A program made the translations under genes and the position numbers. Shown in pieces: positions 37,201 through 50,420 of a stretch of DNA of 64,000 nt; within the stretch, counting starts at the first letter, position 1; each line of letters starts with the position of its first letter. A model generated the notes under the pieces. The model searched no databases and was not told the origin of the DNA. It was given only the letters and a program-made list of their open reading frames with translations. Origin of the DNA: Otis tarda (Eukaryota > Chordata > Aves > Otidiformes > Otididae); assembly GCA_026413225.1 (NCBI GenBank), contig CM048552.1:143915053-143979052 (forward strand), read 5' to 3'.

Positions 37201-39279
37201 AAACACTGCCTACTGCTTTAAGGATATTAATAAAAATGTGGAAACATCAGCATAACAGCTATCAGATGGCTACACTATACATTAGCTCCCATTAAAGATT
37301 TCGTAGGTTCCAAATGGCAGAAAATCTGTGGCACCTGAAATAGAAAAATACGCTAAGCATGAGTCTCAGTGTTTGTTGTAATGGGATGCTAAGAAAATGA
37401 TTGGAACCAAGCCAGAAAAAAACAATGAAATAGCTGAAGCATTAAATTAATATTTCTGAAGTGAATTTACAATAGGAAATTCTAGCAATTCAGAATAAGT
37501 GCTAACCACCTCATATGAAGTCAGCATATGAAAATCTGAGTGACTTATTAAGGACAACAGGATATCAACCAGTGCTGGAGATTTATCGAGAGAAAGATTA
37601 AAATTTTCCTCCATAGGTGCTCCAGAGGGAGAGGATGAGAGAAGAAACTTTTTCTCACATCTTTCTTATTAGGGAGAATATTATAGGATTAGCAATATCC
37701 TAGTGCTACTCAAAATAAAAAGAAGTGAAAGGGGTTTTTCACTATGTTTAAAGTTGATCACATGCTGTTCTTTCTCTTTTCAGGTTGCTATTACAACTTT
37801 GATAGGCAGTAGTGATTTATTAGCAGTAGTTTCAATTGGTACTTTGCCTAATGAATCAGTAATGGAAAGAAAGCCCTCTCAAGATGTGGTCTAGGCCATC
37901 ATCACTATTATCCTGGCTGGAGTAAAAGACCTGCTGCTATTTTTAAGAAAATCAACACACATTGGTTTGTCCGTGATGTATGAGCTGCCCTAACTGTACA
38001 AGATAATAGGAAGAAGGGAGCTGCAGAGTGCTATAAACAAGAGGCACAATCAGTGGGGAGTTATAGATTTTTCTCTTTTTCCTGCTTCCTTCCATGTCTC
38101 CCGCTTCCCTCTCAAATTTATTGTCCACCAGGTATTTTCCCTTTACATACATCTGCTATTTTGAACCTGCAGTCTTCTCTTCAGTCCTTGTTCATCCACA
38201 TTCTGTTCCTCTGGTCCATCAGTTGCCAGATGAAACCCTAACCGTAACTCTTTTCATTTGTCTCCAGCCCCTTTCTCCACATAGCCTGTGCCTACTTTTC
38301 CTTAATGAAGTTAGAGAGGGGAAAAAAAAATGCTCTCTTATTTAACAGGCAATTTTAAGGAGAATAGGGAAAAGGGTTATTTTTTTTCCCCAAATTTCCT
38401 AATGTCAGTGATGTGCATAGTTAGCTGTGTAGTCTTCTTTTTTTCCTTCATCCTTCTATTTTATGCATTGGTCGTCAAAAGAGTTACAGGCATTGGTTTG
38501 AAGTAAAAAATCACAGCAAGTCTGACAGTGCTGGAGCTCATAAACATAAATTGAAAACTTAACATTCTCCTCAAATTGACTCAGGAGTGTTAATGCTTCA
38601 AGATGTTTTGTTTCTCATTGTCCTTCCTGCACTCACTTTTGAGCTCTCAGATTGCTACAGTTTATAGCCAGTGTATTTATTTATTAAGCTCCCATAATAC
38701 CTGAGAAAAGGAAACCTGTGAAGTAGAATTCTTTTTTTCTTTTCCTAGTTTTATATATTAGTAACTTACCTGCTAGATGGAAATATATCAAACTTTGTGC
38801 TACTGTTTTAATTATATTATGTTGTTTATTTACTTTTGATCCAAATTTTTAGTGGTGATTAAAGCTATAGGTAACATAATTTATTTCATATGTTCTCTCT
38901 CTCAAAGGTATGTGTATTTCCACAGGCAAAGATCAGTCCATGATCACAAGAAATACATGACTGAATATTTGCTTTTAGAAGCTGATTGGAAAAGCAACTT
39001 TGGGAGTTAATGTAGGCACATAATCTGATCTGTGAGCTAAATGGTGCCTTGATTTCCCTGTTTGCTTGTTGTCCCACCAGCCCTGGGCACAAGTAGTGTG
39101 ACTTGACTGGCCAAACCGCATGTGAGGAAGACACTTTTCTGTATCGATGATGTGAAAATGGGAAAAAGTATTAATGTGAGACTGAAGAAGAATATGAATA
39201 ACCTGCTGACGATTTGGACGATACCAGCTGAAGTCAATGAAGAGTTCAAACATCATTTGCTTCAGCTCAAAGACATCTG

Positions 39280-39309
39280 TTAAACTACTACATACAATTA
39301 AACTACTAC
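39280..39309. repeat. 12-bp direct repeat, 18-bp period
   Basis: TTAAACTACTAC occurs at 39280-39291 and again at 39298-39309, separated by six bases. Confidence 0.85.
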
Positions 39310-39514
39310 TGCATGCACAACATGCGCAGTGAGTGCCAGCAAAATCTTGACAAGACATATTCCAGAAAATAGATATTGTCATTACAAGCACAGTTTTTAA
39401 CATTGCCAGTAAATAAGGAGACTTGACAGTTCAAGTTACCGTCAAGAGCAAGATTAAGGGAAGAGGAATATTAAACACATCACACAGTCTTCTCTGCTGA
39501 AGAGCTTTGATGCT

Positions 39515-39538
39515 CTCAACATGTTTCTCAACATGTTT
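39515..39538. repeat. 12-bp perfect tandem duplication
   Basis: CTCAACATGTTT is present twice without a gap (39515-39526 and 39527-39538). Confidence 0.9.
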
Positions 39539-41167
39539 CAGAGTCAGGCTTCAGGGTTTGAAATTTCTCAGAGAATGGGGTACTGTCCTAGCCATAGTTT
39601 TAGGTATCCTATAAGAAAAATCCTCTAAGATGATCTTGTCGTGAGCCTTTGAAAAATCTTACCTGCTGCTTAGGCTAGCAGTTAAACCTTTCAGGAAGCA
39701 TCTGAGAGTGCATATACTGCATCTGGGAGCCAATGGAGGCTGAGTAAGGCTTTCACCTGAGAATTTAGCACCTGATTCTGATTCTGTGCTGATGAGTCAC
39801 AGTTGCAAATTGTAAACTTCAAGTCAGCCAACAGTTTTACTCTTAAACTTTCTCTGTATCAGTTTGTCCATCCTGCTGAAGGGTTCTTGTGCAAATGAGT
39901 TGAGTGAGATTTGTGAAATGCTCCAAGGATGCCCATGAAAAAATCTGCAATTCTAATTTGGCAAAAAAAAAGCTTGAATGACATTCAGTGAATGTGGCTA
40001 CATTGTGAATTGATGTAAAGCAACATGCCAAACAGATATTCATAGCACTTGTCAACTAAAGATGGCTCCATATTTTCAATGAAAAAATTATGTAATCATG
40101 AAAATGAAAACTGTGTGATGAAGCAGATGAATAAAGAAGCTGCCTTTAACTTGAATGTAAAACTTGGTATTTCTTGACTCTACAGTCTTCACAAGTTCTT
40201 TCTTGTTCTTTTGCACAATAAAACACTTACTGCAATCTTATTTCCACTGTCAGACTGGAAAAATAAGTAAGTGGTCAGATTTTCTCCAATACAGGTCAGA
40301 TTTGGAAATTTGTTTCAAAATAAGGACTCAGAATTAATATAAATATTCTACAGTACCAAGAGAAACTGGATTTTTTTTTTATGTATCAGTTACTGTAAAC
40401 GACTTTCGATAACAACAAAATCCAGAGAACATATGTTACACATTCTGCATAGAATCAGTCAGGAGATCTTTAAGTATTTAAATTTGTAAGATTTATATTT
40501 TAGATTTGTTGTTGTTGTAAGACTTTTTTCAGCATTTACTGCAATTTCCCTTAACATAATTAAATTTTACATTACTTTTCTATGAGCTGTATTAGACTTT
40601 TTTTGTTGTTGCTTTTGTAAAAGATTTATCAACATTGGCATCTCTGCACTGCAAAAAAAAATTTATGAATTGACCCATCAACGCATTTTCCTGTTCATGG
40701 GATGGATATGTGCATACAGTGCATAGACTTGTTGCATACAAAACATTAAAAGAATTTGCCAGGCAAGCACTCAGGAGCTGGAGAACACTGAAATAAAAGT
40801 TATACACCCAATCTTAGGTTTGTTCCTTTGTGTTTTACAGTTAAAACAGAGCCCTGTGCACCACCTTTGTAACAGATCACTGCATTTTTTTCTCTTTGTG
40901 TAGTGTTGCTTGCAGTCCTCTTTGATTTAAAGTGTATGGATTATGTTTTCTTTTATAATGATTAATAAAGATATCAGATAAAACTGAACCTCATGCAAAG
41001 CTCAGGTAGATTCTTCTGAAGTGGCTTCTCCCAACTCAATGTATTAAGCAGATGTTCCTCAGAGAAAGTCCTTAATTCAGGAAAAATTGTTATTTATGAA
41101 ATATTTAAGTGGGTTTTTTTTTGTTTCTAAAAAGGCATCTGTGCACTTCTTAAGTGGTGAAACACTT

Positions 41168-41500
41168 AGAATCATAGAATGGTTTGAGTTGGAAGGGACA
41201 TTGAAAGGTCATCTAGTCCAGCCCCCCTGCAAGGAGCAGGGACATCTCCAAACAGATCAAGTTGCTCAGAGCCCCGTCCAACCTGGCCTTGAATGTTTCC
41301 AGGAATAGGGCATCTACCACCTTTCCGGGCAACCTGTTCCAATGTTTCACCACCCTCAGTATAATTTTTTTTTTCCTAATATCCAGTCTGAATCTACCTC
41401 CTTCTATTTTAAAACCATTACCCCTCATCCTATCACAACAGGCCCTGCTAAAGAGTTTCTCCTCATCTTTCTTATAATCCCCCTTTAGGTACTGGAAGAC
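41168..41500 (-). mobile_element. CR1 LINE 3' end (5'-truncated), minus strand
   Basis: Starts AGAATCATAGAATGG, the antisense CR1 terminus. It then passes the short 3' UTR and the end of ORF2, read on the minus strand as RGNGFKIEGGRFRLDIR, VVKHWNRLPG and ETFKARLDGALSNLI, a frame still open for 71 codons (41213-41428). Similarity fades at about 41500 in the LKY/GLxxR region. Same subfamily as the copies at 33.5 and 54.7 kb and as the fragment at 762-872. Confidence 0.95.
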
Positions 41501-44500
41501 TTGCTTAACTGCTTTCCTGAACTGAGGCTTAGATTGAGCATTTATGATTCTTTATCTTGGTACTATTACTTTGACTCTCAGCACTTGGATAAAGGGAATG
41601 AGTTTGTCCCTGAAAAGATGCTGAAGTACTCAAACATGTACGTAATTACCCCATTTGTACATGCAAATCTGAGTTTGGAGGGTTACAAAACAGTGTGTCC
41701 CCAAAGGGCAAGCATTTAATAAAACAAATCTTTTCCTGAGAAGTGGAAAAGACAGCCACATTTATTCATAAAATCTTCAGAAATCCATGGGACTAGCAGC
41801 AGCAAGGACTGTGTGTAAGCAAAGTTTCAGGGTGTCTGAGAAAGTATGACTTCTCCAAAAAAAAGTGCAGCTGAGGATAACAGGTTGTCTGAAGCAGACA
41901 GTATTCTTATTATGTTAATAGGTCTTGTGCTAAAACAAAATCTACATTAAAGTCCTGGATTTTGTAAACAAGCTGTCAACAACTGTTTTTTTGTATTCAC
42001 ATTATATTTTGGCTTATTATTCTTAGTAAAACCAATGCCAACTTGCATAACATTTGATTGTTGAATGGTAAACACATCCCAGCGACAGAACATAAAGGGA
42101 TTCATACAGTTTTCTCCTTTATAATGCTAAGCCAAATATCTTGTATACCACAAATGCACATCTAGCTCTTCAACGTGCTTAAAAGGAAAATGTCTCATAA
42201 TCGCAGGAAGTAAGCAACAGTGAAGACACTGTGCCTCATTACAATTCAGAAGATGACAGAGGAAAGGGATGGAAGGAGATTTTATGCAGCAGATGAGAAA
42301 TGTATCCTCAGTTTGCAATCTCTGTGCCATTTAATAGGGCAGTTAGAGTCAGACTCTTTTCAACATTTCTGGTCAGTCGGTGCCCAGCAGCTGGTTGTGA
42401 ACTTTTTGCTTCTATTTGCTTTATCATCATTATATATCGGTGACATTAATTAATCAGAACTGCTTCAAACAGCACAGCAGTGACATTTGCTTTGGTAACT
42501 GAAGGATGACAAAGCTCAAAGGAGGCAATGAAAAGAGAGAGGATTTCTTCAGCCCCGCTCATAAGCCAAACTAACCCCTCAGCATGGAGCCATCAATTCT
42601 GACATGAGACGTGTTTACACCTGCATTTTGGTGGGCTTTCTGGCTCCCCCTGACAGGAGACCTGATTTAGGACTCTGCAGTGGATTCTCCTGGTCTGCAA
42701 TGGGGCAAGAAGTTGGACTTTGCAGTTGGTTGAGCTGCTCAGGGAACAATTTTGACTGGTAGCATAAAAAAAACACCCCCTTCCCCAAACTGTCCTGACG
42801 GTCACAGATCCCAGTTGCTCCTGGGCAGCTTCATTTCACACTGAGTTGTTCTGTTTTGCTGGAACTTTATAGTTAGTCATTGCCTCTAACGACAGCTCAA
42901 AACATCTGCTCAGGACAGCCAAGGGGGCCATCTCAGGACCGAAAGCAAAAAACAGCAAACACAAAAAAAGCTCCCCAGAGAAGATGGACACAAGAGAACC
43001 ACCAATAAAGTCCTGGCTGCACAACTCTGCTTCCTAGAAAGAAATTATTTGAATCATTTGGCTGGCTGGAAGGATCTACTCTCTGTTGCTGGTGTAGTCG
43101 CAGAGGCTGTAGGGGGTGGGATGAGGCTTCACGGCTGTAAGTAACTGCCAGCAATAGTATCTCTTCAGGCAACTACCCTCATGCCACATCTGATATGGAA
43201 AGGAAAGGGTAATCGAGCCACAATCAAAAAGCCTGCAGGGTATCCTAGCAGTTATATAGTTGTTTATGTCATTGCAAAGGCTGTTAGGTAGGTTTTAATA
43301 CTGATTTTGTGCAGAAGTAAATGGTTGTACACAGGAGGAGAATTCCCTTGTCACCTGTAAAACCATGTGCAGAATTGGCTCTCTTTCTGTGCATGCATCA
43401 AGGAATGGGCCAGTGTAAACAGTAAATAAAACCAAAGAACTGTGAAGGGAAAAGAGATTCCTGTGGCACAGGGATGGCCCATAGCCTATGCCTATCTCAA
43501 GTCTGGAAATAAGTCTAGCAAGCGTAATATGCACAGATACTATGAGTTGGTTAAATAGTTTTGAAGCAGTACTTTAGCATGCACAGAGCTTAGTGCAACT
43601 CATACCTCAGTGACATTATCCATTTAGGAGATGTTTTAGTCCGTATTAATTCTAATTCTAACTCTTCTGATCAAACTAGAGTAGTTGTTTTTTTTTCAAA
43701 ATAACTGTTTGTCCTGACCTTTTAAACCTGACTTATCTAAGCATCTGAAGCCCTGAAGTGGTCTTGTTAAGAATTTTTGCTAAATGTTAATTTTCTCCCC
43801 ATGTAGAAAGAGCTTTTGATTCCTGTTTTTTATTTCTGAGGAGAAAGAACCCTCTCAAGTCTTTCAGCAGCTTCCTCACCTCTACTGTATAAATGGGTAC
43901 CTCTTTAACATCTCCTAAAGAAATCTCATCTTCTAAGTGAGTAGCTTTGGAAGTATTGTAGATTTTGTGCTAGCGTTAAATGAAATTATACTCAGAAACC
44001 TAAACCATCAACTGAAATAGAAATTTAGTTTCTTTTCTGGAAACCTAGGAGCTCTTCTGATGGGATATGCAAGCCAGTATGCTAACATAAAATGACCGAC
44101 CACATACACATCTATAGGCAACTCACAAGAGGCATCAGAGAACACTGACACATAAAGGTATGCTTAGAGGTTACCCTTGTCACACTTGATGCTAACACTT
44201 TTATGACTCAAAATGTAGAAAGATCAGCCTGTATTTTCTGCCCAGAGAAATTCTGGCTGGCAAATATATTGTGCCTGTGTTATAAAGAACCAGTCTTTCT
44301 GAGAGAAAGCAAATGAGATGTAACCCTCCCTCTGTCCTTATGTCTAAGACAATGCCTGGTTAGCACCCTGATGGAGGCACAAATCTGCCTGTCCAGTAGT
44401 ATATTTTCTCTAATAATTGTTATCTTACTTGTTACTGTGCTAACACACATTTAGCTCTGTTTAACTACACTGATTATGCTTCATTATAGAAATTTCTGTA

Positions 44501-47500
44501 GTGTAGGAATGTCTCTGTCTCTGCTGGACTGGATTTTTTAACACATAATGTAGTGAAGAGGAGCCCTGTCACTTTTAAGACTGACCTACCCAGGATCTCG
44601 CTCCAGATTCCTCCATCAAGATGGGCTTCTGTGGTGATGCACCTGCTCACATTAGAATTAAAAAGGATGCTCTGTACTCACTCAGTGTGAAAAAGAATAC
44701 AATAATTACAACAGCTCTAACTCTGCTTTGTGCTGGTTTGTTAAATATGATAAATGGGTACAAAAATCCCTTTTAGACATGACTACACAGTCAAAGAAAA
44801 CCAATTAATTAGAACTTGGATTAACTGAGCATCAGTGTTTAGTGTGGAAGTGGTCCCTGCTGCTATATAGAAAGCCTTCGCCCTCAAGAGGCTCTGAGTA
44901 AAGGACACCAGACTGAATCACTTAAGTAGTCATGCTGTCAGCAGACATTAACGAAGGTTGCTTTTGCATGCTAATAATAGAGACCCTGATCTGTTCCATG
45001 TGATTCTTTATTATCCTCTATCTAAGAAAGCAAACCAGGTGCAAAAAAAATATTAATTGTAGAAAGGGATGAGTATAACAGTAACTGTTGTTCATCTGTG
45101 CATGAATTATCTGGCTTATCAGGTCTACCAAGATGCCCTTGGTGCCCAGGCACCGGTTCAGTCAGCTGAAATCCACAGTGCCTCAAATGCAGTGTAATTG
45201 CTCTGAAACTCAAGAGAAAAGAGGATTAGTTTGTACAGTAACCTTGTTCTCTTTGATGTGATGAATAACTCCATTTGAAAATGTGTTCAAAATACATAAA
45301 TATCAGGTTACATCCCCAGAGTCCAGAATTGACTGCAGTGGATCCTTGCACCGTGTACGGGTGGGTATTCCTAACATCTACCTTGGGCCTTGATTTTACA
45401 TGCAGTGAAGAGGACTGAAGTTAGAAGCCCAAAACTTTTAATCTTCCCCTAGAACCTCAACTGTGTGTGAGGGGCAAATGCAGTTGCCTAAGCTGATGAG
45501 AATATTCTCTGCCAAGAAAACATACCAGACAGTATGCAGCCTAAGTCTGTGTTTGAAGTGTCTTGGTATGAAAGGGAACCATGTGAGGTTTGGAAACCTT
45601 TGTTTGAAAGCTGAATTTATTGTTTGACTGCAGAAGTGAAACCTTTCTGGAACAAAACTTAAGAGCCACTGTTAATATTCTGCACTGTTGTTACTGCTGA
45701 GTAGAATGTGCAATTCCTTATCTTTTTTTTTCCAACCTGACCATCACTTTGCCTTTGCTGCTATTAGCTGTACTCCTACCCTGCGGACTTTCCATTTCTT
45801 TTATGAATATGCTTTACTGATACAAACACATTTAGAGCTGTACTGCTGAGTCTGTGCTCAGAAGGTTTTGCTAGTGTATCTACATAGCATGATTAAAGCA
45901 ATATGACTTCTGTATCTTTATTCTTCCCTGAGGCTGTTTTGCCTCAGATACGTGATCATTCATTCTCACCAGAATTCTCCCATTTTTCCTCCTTTTTAAT
46001 TTTTTAAAATTTTCCCTTCTAAGATAGGTACATTTACCTTGAAAGATGTGTATATTTCCCATTTCTGCCTTCCATTTTTTTTTCTCATTTTACCTCCTAG
46101 ACTTGTTTTTGCTTAACTTTGCCTAGCTCCTTACATTTTCCATCTGTTGCTTCACGTCTGTCTTTTTATTCTCTTTTTGGCAGTTAGCCCCCTTCTTCTC
46201 TTCTCCTGTATATTTATAGACTTCTGGACAGTGGAAATTGGCCCATTTTGTTATTTGCTCATTCCTTGTCTTTTTTTTTTTTAATGTTTCAAATATCTAC
46301 TCAAGGTTAATTTTGTAAAAACACATGCATATTTCATGCCTCTGTTTCCTTTGGGGGGAGGGAAGGGAAAAGATGATACTACTTTTACAAGCCATCTATC
46401 ACCCTGTCATTTTTTTCTATTTGTCTCCTAACTTTGAGACAAAAGAAGATTTTGGCCACTTATCTGGTATGATCTGTTAAACTCTACTTGTTATGTATGG
46501 TACAGGCATGACATATATTTCTGTTCAAGAAATCCCAGATAGAAAAATGAGGATGCTACATCGCACGACCATGTGCCACATTTTGACTGTTGAGTGGTGG
46601 CAGGTATAACACCATTAATCACAATCCTCTCTTTGTCTTAAAAAATGGATTTCTCATACCATTATTTTCATATGACTGTCACCTTTCTCCAAAGAGAGGC
46701 TTAAAAAATAGAAGGTCTATTTGTGGCAGGACATACATGGTGTAAACAACACATGCAGAGGTACTCTATAAGCTGGAAATTATCCCAATGACACTTAAAG
46801 CCTTTGTGTCTCATAATAGTGCAAAATAAAAGAAGTGCCAGAAAAAAAACAATCTTGAGAACAGGCAAACAATGCAATTGCAGTCCCAGCAGAGGTCTAT
46901 GACGTCTACAAATTATAAATGCACTAATTAGGATATAATGAATAATAGCTTGCTCTGAACCCAAATGGCTTGTCTGCCTCAAAGCTGAGGCCTAAGCAAG
47001 AACCATGGAGGTACAGTGTCAAAGTTGCACTGGCCTTGCCAACTGAGATGTCTGAGTCTTGCTCTCCCTTGGCAGAGCTACTGTCCTCAGGGATATGAGA
47101 AATACCCCTGTGATGTCCAGCCTCTTCTTGCTCTTCTACATTTGGTTCTTCTCAGAAGCTAACTGCCTTCAGCAACATCTTATTGAGATACAGGGAGGAG
47201 AAAATATTCACTGTTTGCTTTCCCTGCTCGGGAGATCTCGGCAAGGAAAAAGAGACTTTTTTTTTTTCTGCTCCATTTGATGTAACTCCTGAATTTCATG
47301 TGGAGGGATACTAAAGGCCCTGATCCCCAGCACCAAGAGTATTTCCTTTCTGTAGATGCTGGTATGGGTGATTTTGAGTATAGCAATGAATTTGAGAGTT
47401 TTTTACTGTTTGACATCCAGCTGACCGTAAAGCTTATAGTCCTTCCAGCATAGGAACAGCAAATGTTGAGAGGGGATGAGCAAGGGGCGGCCCCTGGGGA

Positions 47501-49444
47501 TGTCAGAAGCTATGGGGAAGTGATGATCACTGTGCTTTGTCTGTGGTTTGGACCTCAGGAAGGGTAGCTTGGGAGTGGGGTGGGAAGGAGCCCCATGATG
47601 GCCAAGAGGCTCATCAGAAATATCCAGCTGGGACCTGTGTAGGGATTCAGGGCTTAGGCAAAAAGGCTTCGTTTCAGGTGAAGAAGGAAGGAAGGAGAGG
47701 GGAGAAAAAGGTGAATGTAGGAATTTTTCCTGAGTGACTAGCATGTCTGCGAGAAAGGGACAGGGTGTTTCTTCAGCTTCCCAAGGCAGGAAAGGTCCTT
47801 TTAGCTCAAGGTTAACCACAGTCCCAAAGGCTTGTGCTGCAGGAAGGGTTGTATTAGCCAGCAAAAATAAGAATGTGAAGCACAGATAACCTCACTTTGG
47901 TGGTTCTTGCATTCCCTTTGGAAACATTTATGTGTAGCTCTTGACATCAGAGTATAAACCTTTTAAAAGTTTCCACTAATTCTGTCCAAAGAGGCATTCA
48001 TGGATTTATGATATTAAATTAAAAGTGTAGGGTGCATTTCAGCAATATGATATTTTGTACAAATATTCAGCATTTATGTTGAAAATTAATTCCAGGATTA
48101 GATTAATCTACATATTCATCTTATTCAGTTGTGTTCAAATGGAAAACAAGAACACTTGAGAAATAAAGTTGGATTAACTAGCAAAGTATGCATATTCTGG
48201 GTTTGATAAACTGTTTTTAAGAGTACTATTTTTCCACCAGAATAGAGTCACCTCAAAACTGTTCATCTCACCTTGTACTTTATAGCAATGGCTGGCTTTC
48301 ATGAATCTCACTTGCTGCAGCTTGGCTTTTAAATTTGTACCTTATTCTCTCTTGACAGTGTTTGTCTTTCTTGCCTCGTTGGTTCCAGATAATTATTTAT
48401 ACCAATTTTACTTTCAGATTTTTGTAGCCTTGACAGCTTTGCCTACAGGGATGTTTTCCTGTTTTACCATACGGTTTTATAATCACCATCTGTTCTGTAG
48501 AGATCATGTTCTTTAATAATTCTCCTGTATTGACACTAAGAGGTAATTCGTGGTGGTAGCCTGCATTTCGAGGTGCTACCAGTCTTGAGTCTCTTACACT
48601 TCAGAAATGGAAGAACTTTCACTATCATGCCGCTAACGCTCTGTGGTGGAACCCAGACTTTTTCAAACACTGCGACACTGAAGTTGTAGCAGCACAGTTT
48701 TGGTTTCAGTTCTCTGTCAGGGAGGAAAGGAAGACTTCGATTGCTTACTGAAATGCTCCTGTTACCATTTAAAGGCTGCCATTGCTACTACAAGAGCTGT
48801 AGCTCTGATCACTTCTAATGTTTTAGTGACAAACCTAGATGTCATTCAAGTCCCTGTTTGTGTCAGCCTACACTGTACTGAAGGTTTACACTAGGGGACA
48901 GATGTCCATTTCCACACAATGGGCAATTCTAAGAAATCATAAGCAAGTCAAAATAACCTCTCTGTGAATTTTCTAGCAGAGGTGGGAAGTGCCTAAGGAG
49001 TTGCAGGACCTACAGACCTACCAAGAAACAAGTACTAAGGCCAGAGGTAACATTTTCAACATGTTAATCCTACCTCCATCACAGAGGTTTCAAACATTTA
49101 AGTAGGAAAAAAAAATTAAAATTGTAACTTTGTTTTACTTTCTCTTCCAAGAAAATGGCATGGTGGTTTGTTTTGGGTTTTTTTTTGGCATAGTGATTTA
49201 CCCAGGTGGATTGACTACTCCATGCAATTTCATAAAACATGACTGAAACGGTCATTTTAAGCCCACTGTTTTGTAGCATAGTTTTGTAGAAGTGGCCTAT
49301 AGGATAAAGAACAAACTGATGAGTACAGGTAGATATTTTCTAGGAGATAAATTATTCAGAGTAAATGTGACAATTTAATTCTCTAAGATATTCCAAAGCA
49401 CCCTTTTCCTCTTTCTTTTTTCTTGTTCTTTGCTTTGTTGTGGG
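41501..49444. other. Single-copy stretch, no gene seen
   Basis: No exon or RNA gene supported over about 8 kb. A pyrimidine-rich zone spans roughly 45720-46300. A 153-codon Pro/Ser-rich frame at 47403-47864 (minus) is unrecognised and likely chance. A small GC-richer patch near 42.6-43.1 kb shows no CpG clustering. Confidence 0.5.
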
Positions 49445-49473
49445 TTTTTTTTTTGTTTTTTTTTTTTTTTTTT
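49445..49473. repeat. T10-G-T18 homopolymer tract
   Basis: T runs at 49445-49454 and 49456-49473 are split by a single G. Confidence 0.9.
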
Positions 49474-49811
49474 GAGAAGAAGTAATGTTATTCTTTTTTT
49501 TTGAGAGAGAGAATTGAGTTTGGCAGACTATGATTGCAGATGCTGGCAGAGAAAGGATGCATGGATGGTACTGGAGCCAGAAGCAGCCACCAACCAAAAT
49601 TACAATTTCCACATGTCCCAGTTCCTGTACAAGGGCAGAGAGGTGACACATGTGGGACATAGCTGCTTGCTCTTTCATCCACTGCTCTGCTGAGACCACC
49701 AGTGGGGGAATACTTTAGACATGTTGCTTTTTTAAAGGTGGTAAATTCTTGGCTTCATTAAAGATAATGGAAGTTTTGCCACCAGATTTTTAAATGCACA
49801 GGTCTGTTTTA

Positions 49812-50040
49812 TTTTCTTTTTCTTTTTCTTTTTCTTTTTCTTTTTCTTTTTCTTTTTCTTTTTCTTTTTCTTTTTCTTTTTCTTTTTCTTTTTCTTTTTC
49901 TTTTTCTTTTTCTTTTTCTTTTTCTTTTTCTTTTTCTTTTTCTTTTTCTTTTTCTTTTTCTTTTTCTTCTTTTTCTTTTTCTTTTTCTTTTTCTTTTTCT
50001 TTTTCTTTTTCTTTTTTTCTTTTTTTTCTTTTTTTTTTTT
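49812..50040. repeat. Hexanucleotide microsatellite (TTTTTC)n
   Basis: About 229 bp of (TTTTTC)n. Some 26 near-perfect units precede an interruption at about 49967 (TTCTTC). Perfect units follow to about 50014, then the array degrades into longer T runs. It is a homopyrimidine/homopurine tract. The long poly-Lys frame (49732-50118, minus) and the Phe-Ser repeat frame (49794-50093, plus) are its translations and are not genes. Confidence 0.97.
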
Positions 50041-50373
50041 GTGTTTTTCCAATGATTTATCTTGCAAATACATATTTCTATAGAATCTCATAGGACTGAT
50101 AGTCCGGTAGTCTTGCACTCCTGTCCTCTGTATGTAGTGGGTTCCCTCAGACAGTTCCTGCCTCCCTTGGAAATGAGAAACTTCCCTAATGCCCTGCCTT
50201 ACCTTACTGTTAGAGGAATCTGTGTGCCACAGGGGATGCTTAATGCTCTCTGGGAGCTCAGATGAGAAAAGAGATGTTTCAAGATGGGAAGATATCAGTG
50301 GCTGGGCAACAGTTGGTATTTTGACACTTTGCTGGAATCATCTGTAGGCATCTTGTCCAAAGAGTGTGTGCAC

Positions 50374-50420
50374 ACACATGTAAATGTATGTATATATATG
50401 TACATATACATCTACATGTA
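50374..50420. repeat. Alternating TG/CA and TA tract
   Basis: Begins with the perfect 14-nt palindrome GTGTGTGCACACAC (50374-50387) and continues with TATG/TACA-type alternation. It is prone to Z-DNA or cruciform structure in principle. Confidence 0.8.

Larger units (their letters stand above)
33811..41167. other. Single-copy stretch with one A-rich tract
   Basis: No gene supported. The longest frame, 164 codons at 33626-34120 (minus), begins in the CR1 antisense strand and runs out into unique DNA, so it is not a gene. A 142-codon frame at 38975-39403 (minus) is unrecognised. Small direct repeats occur at 39280-39309 and 39515-39538. Confidence 0.5.

Noticed and set aside
38230-38245. AACCCTAACCGTAAC as a telomere-like repeat
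   Set aside because: Only one imperfect pair of CCCTAA-like words, no array.
38975-39403. 142-codon minus-strand frame
   Set aside because: Overlaps other equally long frames in other phases; no recognisable protein.
47403-47864. 153-codon Pro/Ser-rich minus-strand frame
   Set aside because: No similarity recognised, no splice-site support, and the composition simply follows the local DNA.
49732-50118. 128-codon minus-strand frame, almost all lysine, and a 99-codon Phe-Ser repeat frame on the plus strand
   Set aside because: Both are translations of the (TTTTTC)n microsatellite.
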